The notes: generated from the sequence alone by a model not told the origin. 64,000 bases of DNA from Apostichopus japonicus (GCF_037975245.1 NC_092568.1:9945501-10009500), one strand, 5' to 3'; shown: positions 33,682 through 44,820, counted from the stretch's first letter. Made by a program: numbers and translations.

Positions 33682-34080
33682 GGTGCTGTGGCCGAGTGGA
33701 TAAAGGCAGTGGCATTTGAAGCAATGAGGCTTTGCAATCGGGAGGTTCCGGGTTTGAAATCCTGCCGGGTCATAGTTAGGTGGGGTTTTCATCCAAAAAT
33801 CAATCTACGGTCTTCCCATCTAAAATGACATTCTAAATTTAAAAGATTTCAATTTGAGTTAAAATCTTGAATTGGAAGCCACCCGACGTGTAAGTTGTAA
33901 TCCATAAGCCTTTGCGGGTTTCTCACACAATTGTGGTCGTTTAAGCGGCGTAACTTCCTCTTCCCAGGTAAAGATGTTGTTTGAACTTGTACAAACAATG
34001 ACTAAGGCCGCATCTTGCGAATATGATATACAGGCTTGGAATCCTTTTTATGAAAAAAACAAAAACAAAAACAAAAACAA
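33682..34080 (+). mobile_element. tRNA-headed SINE with (AAAAAC)n tail
   Basis: A Pol III A-box (TGGCCGAGTGG) and B-box (GGTTTGAAATCC) sit in a Ser/Leu-tRNA-like head at about 33685-33770. A roughly 280-bp body follows, ending in the A-rich tail at 34053-34080 with repeated AAAAAC. The anticodon stem does not pair, so this is not a working tRNA. Confidence 0.82.
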
Positions 34081-34250
34081 TTGTACTGGAGCTGATTCAG
34101 AGGAGGGCTACTAGGATTATTTCCAACATTCGGCATCTCCCCGGCAAAGTCGTTTCATGAGCTCTTGAGCTAACTATCACTTGAACTGAGGAGAGTCCGT
34201 GGTGACACGCACGATACAGGTTTACAAGTTCCTTACAATTAGTGATTCTT
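34081..34250 (+). mobile_element. LINE reverse-transcriptase fragment (C-terminal)
   Basis: Translates to VLELIQRRATRIISNIRHLP and LSLELRRVRGDTHDT, matching the non-LTR pattern 'LE..QRRATK.I..LRHL' and 'LE.RR.RGD'. It contains stops. About 150 residues of a normal LINE are missing between this and the fragment left of the SINE. Confidence 0.8.
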
Positions 34251-34351
34251 TAGATGCTTGTGATTTCAAGTTTTTGAGAGTTTCATCTCTGTCTTGAACT
34301 CGTAATCATAGTCTCAAAGTAATTATATAAACCTGGCAGGACGGTTTAGAC

Positions 34352-34876
34352 TGAGGTGACCAGACGTCCCCGATTTTCGGGGACAGTCCCCGATTCCAGC
34401 TTTGTCCCCGATTAACAAGTGTCCCCGAAAATGTCCCAAATTTAACTCAACAAGTCCCTGAAATTTTGAAATCAAATGAGACATTTAATTCACAACAGAT
34501 TTAGAAATGTTGCAAATCTACATTCCTGCCCGTTATACTTTAATTACACGTCATTAAAACCCCATAGATGTACACAAATACCTCGCACAGACGATCGCAG
34601 AGATTGAAACAAGAACTACTATGATGTAGGGTATAGACCTATCCTACTACATATACACGGAGTAACATATATAAGCGTGACAGTGTTTCCTACGACATAG
34701 CAAGTCGTGTTATACTGCTCACCTATAAGCCTATACTCTTGCTAATGTCAAGTCTGCATGTGCTCTACCAGACACGCACTTTTTCCTCAAAGGGGAGAGA
34801 CCGTTCCCCAGGCCGCACATTCCACCTTTAACATTTTAATCCCAGATTCCTATATTAAAAAAAAAAGATCACCTTA
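34352..34876 (+). mobile_element. hAT-like nonautonomous element, family B copy 2
   Basis: Starts TGAGGTGACCAGACGTCCCC and ends GATCACCTTA. The flanking octamers GTTTAGAC and GTGCAGAC match at 6 of 8, a decayed target duplication. The left 90 bp match the copy at 7905, with the same GTCCCCGA repeats. Confidence 0.75.
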
Positions 34877-34884
34877 GTGCAGAC

Positions 34885-35793
34885 CATATCATCATAATTG
34901 CTATGGCGAAGATACGAAGTTTCCTAATTTGGGGATAATTTGATTTAGCACAACTTGATTTACTAAAGCTGTCTGGCGCTTTATTAGCATAATCAACATC
35001 AGACGTTCAACCTGGGGCTTGAAGGTTTACTAATTATAGTAATCCTGTAGGCAGACAGGACGATGGTGTCCTAATTTCATGCATGGCATGAATTCCTACA
35101 GTGTCTTACGAACCCTAAAGTCACTGTAACTCTAATCCTATAGTAATGCCCCCACCCCACCCACTCACCGCGGTATATATGGGCTATACGTAACCATATA
35201 CGGCAAGTTTTCATTTCCCATACCAACCATCAATGTTTGCCGTTTTCTTATCTTTTCAGTTTTAAATAAATAGGGATTGTGCGTTGAGCTAAATAGATTG
35301 TTTCGTGCTGTACAAGGAACCAGGTGCACAGAATTTATTTTAAAAGTCAGACACCACTCCCCTGCAGGACATCAGAAAAACTACAGGAGTCTAATAAGTT
35401 TTTGCCTCGACGTGTGACCTATTATGCAGTCACGCATATAAGCCTCATGTGAATCCATAAGAATACTCAAGTGTAATGGCCCCAAAACTGATCAGTAACC
35501 GAAATCATGCAAGTATTGCGTACCCGACTGACTTGCTCGAATATACTTCCTCTTGTAGACAGATTTTTACACAAAAAAGTACATTTCTCACAAGGGCCTC
35601 CTATAATGGACGCGACCTGATTGGCCTATAATATAACAGTGTGATTGGTTATATGACAGACTTATGACGTCACATCACAGTTACCCACCTTGTCTTAGTT
35701 ACATCAGGGAGTTGTAACAACTCCCTGGTTACATATAGCGTGCTACATCCTTATAAAATGAAACACGCAATATGGCATATGCTCCTATGCATA
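34885..35793. other. Intergenic, mostly featureless
   Basis: Contains one strong hairpin (35705-35727: 10-bp perfect stem CAGGGAGTTG, 3-base loop). No gene. Confidence 0.5.
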
Positions 35794-35802
35794 AGCTTAT
35801 CC

Positions 35803-36167
35803 AAGGGCGTAGGAACCGGGAGGGCTGGGGGCGCCAGCCCCCCCCAGTGAAAAATGTGGAGGGGCGGAAGTATCATTCCGCCCCCCGCTTCGCAAGTCAG
35901 AAAACCCCTTTTTCATTTCCATATGAGAAAAAAATCTCATTTGGAGCACCAAATTGCATCTAAGGCCAGGTGAAAATACAAAATTAATTTTACGAAATGG
36001 AGTCGGTTTTGAAGTGTGCTATATTGCACCAAATTGCATCTGAGGCTATCTGGAAATGCAAAAAATTCCAAAGGGGAGGGGGACACCCCCTCCCCTTAGA
36101 CCCCTCCCCCCAGGTCGGTCATCAGTCTTCAGCCCCCCCACTCAAAAGTACCTTCCTACGCCACTCA
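35803..36167 (+). mobile_element. Inverted-repeat nonautonomous element (hAT-like)
   Basis: Left end AAGGGCGTAGGAACCGGG, right end TTCCTACGCCACTC, flanked by the direct repeat AGCTTATCCA (35794-35803 and 36167-36176). The exact boundary is uncertain by 1-2 bases. The interior holds C/G-rich mirrored stretches. Confidence 0.75.
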
Positions 36168-36415
36168 GCTTATCCACCCCTTCCCCCTCCCTCCAAAACA
36201 ATGTGCATCTCAACAATACGTATATATATCATGCGACCTATGACATTGCATAGTTATTTGTATTGTCCGTTGACGACAACCATGTACAACGGAAGGCACA
36301 AAATTGATTGGTACAGAGCGGTGGAAAGTTCTCATTATAACTGAACATGACAACAGAACAGGAACACAAACGAATTCACGATCACCGTTCTGAAACAATT
36401 TTCTTCGGATACACC

Positions 36416-36585
36416 ACGCTTCTCGGCCTTTTGGCTAAGATCATGTGTAGTATCTGTTCTTTTAGGGAATGGTGATACACACCTGACGATGATCACACAG
36501 TCACAGTCCCGATGCAAGGGGACTGGGGCTGAGAGCGGATCAGTCGTTTGGTAGTTTGGTTTTCGTGCCCAGGTTCTTTCCTGGG
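36416..36585 (+). ncRNA. U2 snRNA 5'-domain fused to unfamiliar sequence (U2 pseudogene, SINE or variant)
   Basis: 36417-36460 matches the first ~45 bases of U2 snRNA almost exactly (CGCTTCTCGGCCTTTTGGCT then AAGATCATGTGTAGTATCTG), including the branch-site pairing sequence GTAGTA. After TTCTT the sequence departs from U2. Two hairpins follow: AGTCCC...GGGACT (about 36507-36527) and CCCAGG...CCTGGG (about 36568-36585, then TGACTTTTT). I see no good Sm site. A chimeric retrocopy or U2-headed SINE is most likely. Confidence 0.7.
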
Positions 36586-37290
36586 TGACTTTTTCTTAAA
36601 AAGTACCATGCATATGCAGGAAACCTCTTGCAGGTCTATCAAGTTTGTGTATACCCGTCCAGTGACATGTTCAAAGGCGTGTGTGTGGGGAGGAGTGGGG
36701 GAAACTTCCCCCGACCGACATAGACATAGGGGCAAGAAACTTTATGGAGCGGCCAAAGGCGGATCCATGGTTTCATAAAAGACGGGGTTGTTGAAGCCGA
36801 CTCCAATGCAGTCGATACTGGGGTTCTCACCCATACAAATAAAGATTTTATACTGAAATGGTGAATTTTTAGACATATTGTAGGCTATGAATTAGGTCTA
36901 TATAGGGAGGATAAAAGCTAGGGTGTGCTGATAACAACAAATTTTTAATTTTTGTGTGAGGGGCACAATCAACATCCTGGATCCGCACCTTAGGGCATCA
37001 CAGTGTGCCCGGAGGAGATCTAAATCTACCGGCGGCTGAATGTAAAATATCCCTCGACGGAACATGTTCCACCCGGTTGGCAATGGAATTGTGGACCATT
37101 CCCCCTTTCCCTCCCCACAGCGCAGACCATTTTACCGATACTTACCCTTTTCCATCCGACGTCCTGTCCCACCACTAACCCCCCCCCCCCCCCCAAACCG
37201 AACCAGATACAAGGCACATAAGCCCTAGGACATATACATGGTGTACCCATCAATTGCAATACCCTCCGACATTCCCCCGCACCAGTTCCC
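36586..37290. other. Intergenic, nothing recognised
   Basis: A C run near 37180. No supported gene. Confidence 0.5.
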
Positions 37291-37371
37291 ACGCAGTGTG
37301 AGTTCTCATGCAGTGCGAGTTCTCACGCAGTGTGAGTTCTCTCGCAGTGTGAGTTCTCACGCAGTGCCGAG
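37291..37371 (+). repeat. 17-bp tandem repeat, about 4.7 units
   Basis: Unit ACGCAGTGTGAGTTCTC with single-base variants. Confidence 0.92.
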
Positions 37372-37740
37372 ATTCGAACATATAGGCCAATATTTCATAT
37401 TCAACGCGCTCTTTCTGTAATAGGGCTGCCAATAAAGAGGGCCTATTGGAGGAAATAATCGTGTACAGATGAGAGAAGACCGGAAAACCTTACTCTCTGG
37501 GGCATATGTCTGCCTATGTTTCCTTCAAACATTATACACATAACAAACAGTCCTTTAGAATAGACGGAGAGAATGCGACTCCATATAAAGTGAAGCGCGT
37601 TTCATAATGTAGAGGAAAATTGCCGTTACAAAAGTTTTTTTGTTTTTTGTAATGCCACATTTCAAATTCAATTGAGAAGTTATGTATAGCTTTTAAAGAG
37701 AAAGAAGGCTATTCATGTAAACGTCTTCTATGTTGCTTTG

Positions 37741-38293
37741 GTTCAGGTGTCTGACATGTCTATCTGAAAGAGTTCAAAAAGGCAAACAGAACAGTGAAGA
37801 AACTACCATGATAGCATGCTCTGTTTAGTAGATATCACGCTTTGAAGATATAAAAATTTCTTTGAAAATGACTGGTGTAGAAAGACTAACTGTGAGGGTG
37901 TGATGTCACATCCTCAATTTCTTAACATGTGTGAATATATTTCAATAAAAATTAATTACATTTTTTTCACAAATCTAAAAAAAATATAATAAAAAATTCT
38001 TCAGATGTTAAATCTCTGATACTTCCCTTGACAAATATGAGATCCACATGCCATATCTTTTGGTTGTAAGTCATAAAATCTCACAAAACATTTTAATAAA
38101 ATAACAAAGACTTTTCAGAAATGTGAGGATGTGACATCACAGCTAGTCTGATTTCAGCAGTTTCTACACAATCAGATAGAACTTTAAACTTGAATATCTC
38201 CATAACGGAATAAGATATTTGAACAGTTTCTTCATCATTGTGATTCTTTTATTGTCTTCTTTCATATAAGATAAACATGTATGACACCTGAAC
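37741..38293. mobile_element. Fold-back element with long inverted arms
   Basis: The left arm starts GTTCAGGTGTCTGACATG and the right arm ends CATGTATGACACCTGAAC. Inner arm segments TGATGTCACATCCTCA (about 37901) and TGAGGATGTGACATCA (about 38124) are also complementary. Arms of about 175 bp are diverged, with a loop of about 200 bp. No coding capacity. Confidence 0.68.
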
Positions 38294-38489
38294 TAATCCT
38301 TTAAAGTTTTATCAGTTACTAAATGAATTTCTGAATTAAGCTTCCCAATGAAATTTCCTACAGAACCAGTCGCAATGCAATGACCGTGAACATGTTTATG
38401 TATATGAATTAAGAAAACAATAATTGATAAAAAAAATAAACGTAAAATTGGCAGCATACAATGAGATATGGGGCCTGCGTCGCATATTT

Positions 38490-38545
38490 ATTGTAGTGCG
38501 CGCTACAATATTGTCATTACTGGCCAAGTGAACGATACCTACAAG
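38490..38545 (-). repeat. Inverted-repeat partner 2 of the 31472-31531 sequence
   Basis: The reverse complement reads GGCCAGTAATGACAATATTG then TAGCGCGCACTACAAT, matching partner 1 except for a shortened palindrome centre. Confidence 0.6.
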
Positions 38546-38582
38546 ACTGGACGTTGAAACTTAAAGTTTCATATAGTCTCTG

Positions 38583-39385
38583 CATGGGCGTCAACAGGTG
38601 GGGGACGGGGGGGGACATGTCCCCCCCACTTTCAAAAGTGGAGGGGATATCATATCATTTGTCCCCCCCCCCCCCCCCCACTTTTCAGAGCAGTTATTAA
38701 AAAAATCACATGCATATGCGCGATTTTCTATCACAATTGCTGAGCTGATTCAAGTAGAATCTAACTTAAGAATCATTATCAATAAATTGCACTGGAAATT
38801 AGAACAGTGCTTGGCCCTTTATCCCCCTTCCTCCGATATTCACCCTCCCCGCTTCGTCCGAGACCTCTGATAAAAGTTTGTGCGATGTTTGAACGATGTT
38901 TTAGAGTGTTTTGTGGAAGCACCCCTTCTCGCCAGAAATGGAATTCCCCTTGCCCTACACTGTGAATCAGAGAAAACGACGCATTTCAACTTGAAAACAA
39001 GTCGAAGACCCCACCAGGAAGGTAATATCATATATTTTAGGCCCTACAGACAGTATTCTGCCTGTATGCAGGGTATTATATGATACCAAACTACCGAAAA
39101 TATTTCGTTTGAGATGGACGCTGTGTAATTCGTTTCCCTTGGTGTCAGAACGGCATCTTTCTACCAGTACTTTCTGTCGGAATTAAGTTTTGTGAGACAA
39201 AATTTCTCCTCACAGATCTGGTTCTGATGTAACTAAAAACGACTCAGGAAGGCCGTCTCCTGCGATCTAGGGGGTCTTATGTACCCAAAATTTTCTGGTA
39301 CGCTACGCGCCAACCAATGGTGGCGCTCCGCTTAGATAGTATAGTGTCCCCCCCCCCCACTTTCTGAAACCTGCTGACGCCCATG
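38583..39385 (+). mobile_element. hAT-like nonautonomous element, family A copy 2
   Basis: Same ends as 28404-29282, flanked by the perfect 8-bp repeat AGTCTCTG (38575-38582, 39386-39393). The left ~135 bp and right ~280 bp match copy 1 closely; the core (about 38730-39095) is unrelated to copy 1's core. A C run interrupts the left end. Confidence 0.92.
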
Positions 39386-39453
39386 AGTCTCTGTATATTT
39401 TGCAGTTTCAGAGGCTATAGCTTCGTAGCCAACTTATTCTGAGCCTGTCACGG

Positions 39454-39494
39454 TAGAGACCCTATAGTAGGGTATGGTCTCTATAGGGTCTCTA
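39454..39494. repeat. 14-bp perfect inverted repeat (hairpin)
   Basis: TAGAGACCCTATAG at 39454-39467 and its reverse complement at 39481-39494, 13 bases apart. Confidence 0.9.
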
Positions 39495-39499
39495 TGTCA

Positions 39500-41290
39500 C
39501 GGCGCTCAAAAGCGCCCTCACCTTGTAGGTACCTACAATATGACTGTACTCCCTGATGTGTTGTCCGCCCAAAAAATAACGCCATGAACAACCGAAAAGT
39601 TCTTCCTAATACTACAAGCACTTCGCGCGCACTATACAATACTGCGTATTTGCAGGCAAATGCAGTTCTAGTTATTTAAGGGCCTTGCAAACATTTTGAT
39701 CATGTAAATCAATTAGAGCTGTACTTTTTAATGCATTTCTTCAGTCTGTCCAAATATTCATCAGTTGAAATTTTTGTGCTGTCTGTCACCTTATTATATG
39801 TATTGTTGGTGTAGAGTTATAGTCCTACCTAGTGCCACAATGTTGTGGCAAAGTCAACTCGAGGTGCACTTCTAATACTTCCAACCATGCGATGCTTGCA
39901 TACCGGTTAATGATGCTACACGTCTGTCCAGTAATTATGAAAGAGGAAGGCAATATGTCATGCGCTCAAAGGTCAACTACCATTGTTGTACAGTCAACAA
40001 CCACCAGAGTTGCGGTTTTCAGAAAAAGGAACAATGGGGTAATACCTCCGGAGAGCCTATTATCTATTTAGGTGTAAAAAAACAACTTAAAAATAAATTT
40101 CCCAAATATAATCAGTCAATTTGATGAGGAAAAAATGCATCTTCTTTGATTTACCTTTTTTTAAATTTAAATGTTTACGAATGCATGTGGAGGTACAAAT
40201 AGTATATTTTAATTTGTTAGGTGTACTAGATTATCTACGCACATAATGGACGCGTCCTAACAGAGTATTTCGAAACATCTCTACCAGCTGATTCTAATAC
40301 AAGTTTCAAATACCACTGCCTGTTGTCAACTATTCCATCTCACATGCAGATAGGAATTTATACGCTAAATCCGGATAACCTAGACCAGAGAGTTACAGAA
40401 GTCTTCTGTATAAAGATACTTTCTTGAGAAGAATACAATTATATCGTGAGTAAAAACCCCTCCCATTTTCTTAGTTTTGTTTTAGAGGAATGACGCTAAT
40501 GCTGCATTTAACTATAATCTCTCCATCGCCCATTGAAGTTACAGTAGTTAGTAAAGGTTACATACTGGACTGTCTCTCATGCTGGACTATATATATATGT
40601 ACTGTATATGTACTAAAAAGACTCAAGTTCGCTTTAGAACTTTCTTTGTGTTGGGGAGGTGGAGCGGAGGGAGGAAGGGTGTGGTAAATGGTAAAGATAC
40701 TTCCACAGGTCAAGTAATGCATAAATGTACTAACCATTTTGATAGAAGAAAAAGGAGTAATGTATAGCCCTTGTAATGCAACTTCCAAGAAAATTCACCA
40801 AAGAGATTAATTCGGTATAGATGTTAATGATTACTGCCCATTTTGTGTTGTGATGGATCACTTTGAAACTTCAACCAAATTCTGATCTTTTTTTTTGTGG
40901 GCATTACATGATTCTATTTTCACTCATTTCTCTCCTTTTTTTTCTGGTGGAGAGGGGGTGTGCAGTGGGGGAGGTTTTAATTTTTTTAAACTGCTTAAAC
41001 CACTATGTATCATTGCCAGCAATCAAGTTTCGTTCCTATTTTTTGTACCTTTTTTTGTTGTTATGAAACTTTTCTTTAACATTAAGAAAGAGAGATGCTG
41101 TTAGGATTTTACGATGTAGGAAAAGGTGAGGAAATGGAAAGCAAAATGTGCGTCTTTGGTGATATTTTCTTCTTTTTTTTGGTCACTTTTCCAGTTTATG
41201 GGGGAGAGGTACAATGTATATGATTTTACCTGGCTGCTGAATCCTTCTGCATTGAGGGGCATTTGTGCGTGGCAGATAGACATGCTGTAC
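39500..41290. other. Intergenic, nothing recognised
   Basis: No supported gene; short open frames only. Confidence 0.5.
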
Positions 41291-41325
41291 TAAGCTTCAT
41301 TAGCTCTTGAAAATTCCACTGGCAT

Positions 41326-41580
41326 CTAATTCCTTTCTTGAAACCAATCAGTGTCTTGGTTAGCGCTACTTCTTCTGGTATATTTATTCCATAATTTCCA
41401 TGCTCTCCATTGAAAAAAGTATTGCTTTCTGACTTCTAAGTGATTTTGGTGTTTATCCTGTGAACAAAATTTGGAGTACTTCTCTGGCTCTATGTCAATG
41501 TTACCATGCATGGTTTTACATACAGTAATTAGGCCCTGCCTCATTTGGCATTGTTCCAGTGTTTTTATATTTTTTATTCC
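41326..41580 (-). mobile_element. LINE remnant (RT C-terminus), part 2 of an interrupted copy
   Basis: Minus-strand reading LITVCKTMHGNIDIEPEKYS then KQYFFQWRAWKLWNKYTRRS matches the non-LTR C-terminus 'LI.VYKI..G..DIDPEKFF...RK.FFS.R....WN.LPEEV'. Open but diverged; the Leu-Pro motif is lost. Confidence 0.8.
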
Positions 41581-41596
41581 CTGCATAAGCTTTTTC

Positions 41597-41990
41597 ATAA
41601 TAATAATAATAAGAAACATTTATACACAGCGCTTTACATAACGAATATCTCAAAGCGCTTTACAAAGAATGCAGAGAAAAACCACTACTAATTGAAGTAC
41701 TTACCAAAGAGGTAGGTTTTGAGATGGGACTTGAAAGTTCGAAATGATCAAGATTGTGGTAAAGGTATTCCACAAACGTGGCGTGCAAACATGGGTCGAA
41801 CGCCCTATCGTCGTAGAACTTGGTATTTCCGATAGGTTGGTGGAGACTATATGCATTTAAGCGAAGCATGCGCCCACTACTGCGTATCCATAGTCCGTAA
41901 TTCTGCTAGATAAGCCAGTGCCATGTCATGTAAGATTTGAAATGTAAGACTTATAATTTTGAATGCATTTTCGACTCCCAAGTTTAACAA
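41597..41990 (-). mobile_element. LINE (L2-like) 3' end inserted into an older LINE
   Basis: On the minus strand, degenerate coding (NTKFYDDRAFDPCL; HFELSSPISKPTSL) is followed by GTAAAGCGCTTTGAGATA, GTAAAGCGCTGTGTAT and an ATT-repeat tail at 41597-41610. It separates the two LINE pieces at 41326-41580 and 42050-42330. Confidence 0.75.
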
Positions 41991-42049
41991 GATTGATGTC
42001 TTTCCTTAGCTATGCATGCATTCCTTGCTGGGAAACAATAATCTTTGTG

Positions 42050-42330
42050 AGGTCTTTATCAGTGATTTATATTGGTTTATGACAGTTTTACTATCATGTT
42101 GCTGAAGTTTTGCCAATTATCATGCCTATAACTTTATTGTCCTTCTTGACTTGCTTCGGCACATTGTTTACATGGCTTTTTTGTTTTTTTTTGTGTGAAA
42201 AATAACCCCCCAGATCTTTCCCTTCTTCCTTACTTGGTATTATTCTTCCATTGAGATTATGCTCAGCTTGTGGTCCTTTGTAGAGCTTGGTCATTTTGGT
42301 GTTTTCTATCCCATATTTCTAAAGGATCCT
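42050..42330 (-). mobile_element. LINE remnant (RT thumb region), part 1 of the interrupted copy
   Basis: Minus-strand MTKLYKGPQAEHNLNGRIIP and KEEGKDLGGYFSHKKKQKSH through NKVIGMI matches the 'EKDLGV.....F..H.....KKANKVLGMI' pattern of non-LTR reverse transcriptases. Confidence 0.82.
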
Positions 42331-44437
42331 ATATAGTATGCTATACCACATTTACAATAATTACTATCAATGTAGTGTAGTGTCTGAGGTTTGCATCAAA
42401 AATTCTTATTACTATTATGAGATCTTTCTTTCTCTGAAGGTGTGTAAACATGATGTAATAAGCTTGTAAATTATCACTTACCCGATTTTTACAGATCTAT
42501 TTACCCCTGATCTTGACTCATTTGTGAAATGATGTGGGCTTTGAAGTTTAAAAAAGTATCAAAAAACAAACAATTAAATTGAGTTCAGCCAATTACTTTA
42601 CGAAGGCCTCGATAAAACAGCTTTCTATTATTTCACATGACCGGGATAAACGCTATCTCTATGTCGATACGCTCTTTTGTGTACTCGAAGGTCACGCAGT
42701 GGTGATTCACTAGTGCTGTTGGTGTTGTGTCTTTGATGGACAGCTGTTCGAATAAATGATTGCGAAATAATGACGAAATTGTACTTAGTATAGTAATAGA
42801 CTACTCACGTAGAACACAGACAATAGATATACACTAACACGAGGACCTAAGACTAACAGTTGTGATTACCCGATATCCACGAGTATATTCTTGAATGCAG
42901 CCATAAAACACGAAGGAATAATACATGAGAGATTTAAACATGTAGTTATTCATTTTCCACTAGGTTCGTGCAGAAAAAGCAAGCATTTTAGTTCATATAT
43001 TCAATTCGACGATAGACTACGTACGAAAACTTGCCTACGATCACTGATTCTACGAGTCTGCCTAGCTAACTGTATGATAGACTATAGCGCAAAAAGGCGG
43101 CAATTGTACTTGTAGTTGTAAAATATTAATGTAGGCCTAACCGTGTTATGTTACGTTATGAAAGTATGATCGTAACTTACTACCGTCTCGACTAAAGCCT
43201 AGGTGTCAGTTTCGCGAATCGGAAAATAATTCATGGCAAAAAATGTTACTAGGCCTACACAATGCCATTCTGAATTTTTTCGTGGTTGTCTGGTAATTTA
43301 ACATGTTTTCTTATTTTGATTGTGAATGTTTACTAAAAGTAACAGTAAAAAAACTTATTTCACTGAATATTATTTTGTATTGACAATTGATCATTGCAAG
43401 ATAAAGTTAAAAAGCAATGTTGTGAGTACCACAATCTGATCACAAGAAGAAAGTCAGGCAATAATTGACAACATTGCAAAACTGTTAGAGGCATCTGACC
43501 ATTGGTGCTTTAAAAATGTCTTCCTCTTGTCTGATTTTGATATAAAAGGTTCAGGGACTGTTATCAGCATCATGTTGTTATGTTTCAAAATGTAGTCAGT
43601 TAAAGAGATTGGAAAAGCTATGAATCTTGCACATAACTAGGAATCATTCTAGGATAAGATATAAAACTGAAGAAATCTACGTTAATGTTTACATTGCCAT
43701 GCTGGTGGTGTAAGATAACTTCTCAATGCTAAAAGCTGAAGACTAGAATGTTTATAGTTCAAAGGTAATATAAAAAATTGTTGAAAATGAAGCCTTTACA
43801 ATATGCATGAAATATAGGACTCTTGAAGTTAGGCTAGGCTATTAAAGTCAAAGAGTGTATGCATCCATGGGCTAACTTTAAATCAAGCCTTGGTTGTAGT
43901 CAGAATTTGATAGCAACCTGAGTGGATGTACGGTAGCACAACTGATTTTCAGGCTTATTTCACTAAGTAATTAAAAGTTTACTAAATATCACTTGAAATT
44001 TGTCATAATCTATAATTAATAAGATGAATGTCTGCATCCTGCTCCCACTCTCATTTGCCAGCCCACCTGACACCCACTCCCCAGGTTCAGAATTCTCATT
44101 TGTCATAAACTGGAATTACAGTAATTTGGCTTCCCAACTTCTAATATGTAATGGTGATGACTTATTGACACAATATGTAAAACCTGAAGTACAGTAAGAG
44201 TTCAGTAAGTAGCTGCTTGTAAATAAGCCTTAATTTATTTCTCCTGTGTCTTGTAACTCGATAAATGATGTACTGTACAGAAAGGTTACAGAGCAAACAG
44301 GGTTCCAAGAATTTAAGTTCATAGATTAGTAATTTGATAATAAACTTGTTTACTGTACCCATGGGGAAAGTATTTGAAACTGACCTCAGAACCGATATCA
44401 CACGCACTCTCTTTCTCTCTCTCCCTGTTCTTTGCAG
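42331..44437. other. Region upstream of the nucleoside-transporter coding exons
   Basis: No coding exon recognised. It may include 5' UTR exons or the promoter of the downstream gene, since the first coding exon starts at a splice acceptor. Confidence 0.45.
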
Positions 44438-44820
44438 ATATATTCACTTCAAGCCATATTATTAACAAACACAGCTATGGGTTCTTCAGAGGTGACATGG
44501 AACCCCAAGGGTGGTGCTGAAATTGAGTTCTCAGTTAATGGTGGATCAGCCAATCACAGCCATGAAAATGGTCACAGTTTACCATCAATAGGTACTCCAT
44601 CGAGAAGGCAGAATGGTTACACAACTCTGCCACAAGAAGACATTTCAGATGGCACAGTGCAAGAGAACGGATCCAAACACAACCACTTAACAAAGACACC
44701 AAAGGGTTACACGTCTATGGAGGACATACAATTAACAAACAATTCTCACCAGAATGGTGGAACAAAGGAGAAGTTAGAGAAAGGTGTTGATGAAGGAGAC
44801 ACAGGCCCACCAATAGACAA
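44438..44820 (+). CDS. SLC29A3: ENT exon with start codon and N-terminal tail
   Basis: Acceptor CTTTGCAG ends at 44437; 39 bases precede ATG 44477. Encodes MGSSEVTWNPKGGAEIEFSV to DEGDTGPPIDK. Donor GACAA|GTAAGT. NGYTT and KGYTS occur as two similar short motifs. Confidence 0.85.

Noticed and set aside
33682-33775. Functional tRNA gene
   Set aside because: A- and B-boxes are present, but the anticodon stem does not pair and a SINE body with an A-rich tail follows.
38880-39083. Open frame in the core of family A copy 2 as a gene
   Set aside because: Short, no recognised domain and enclosed in a nonautonomous element. Kept only as a possible captured exon under findings.
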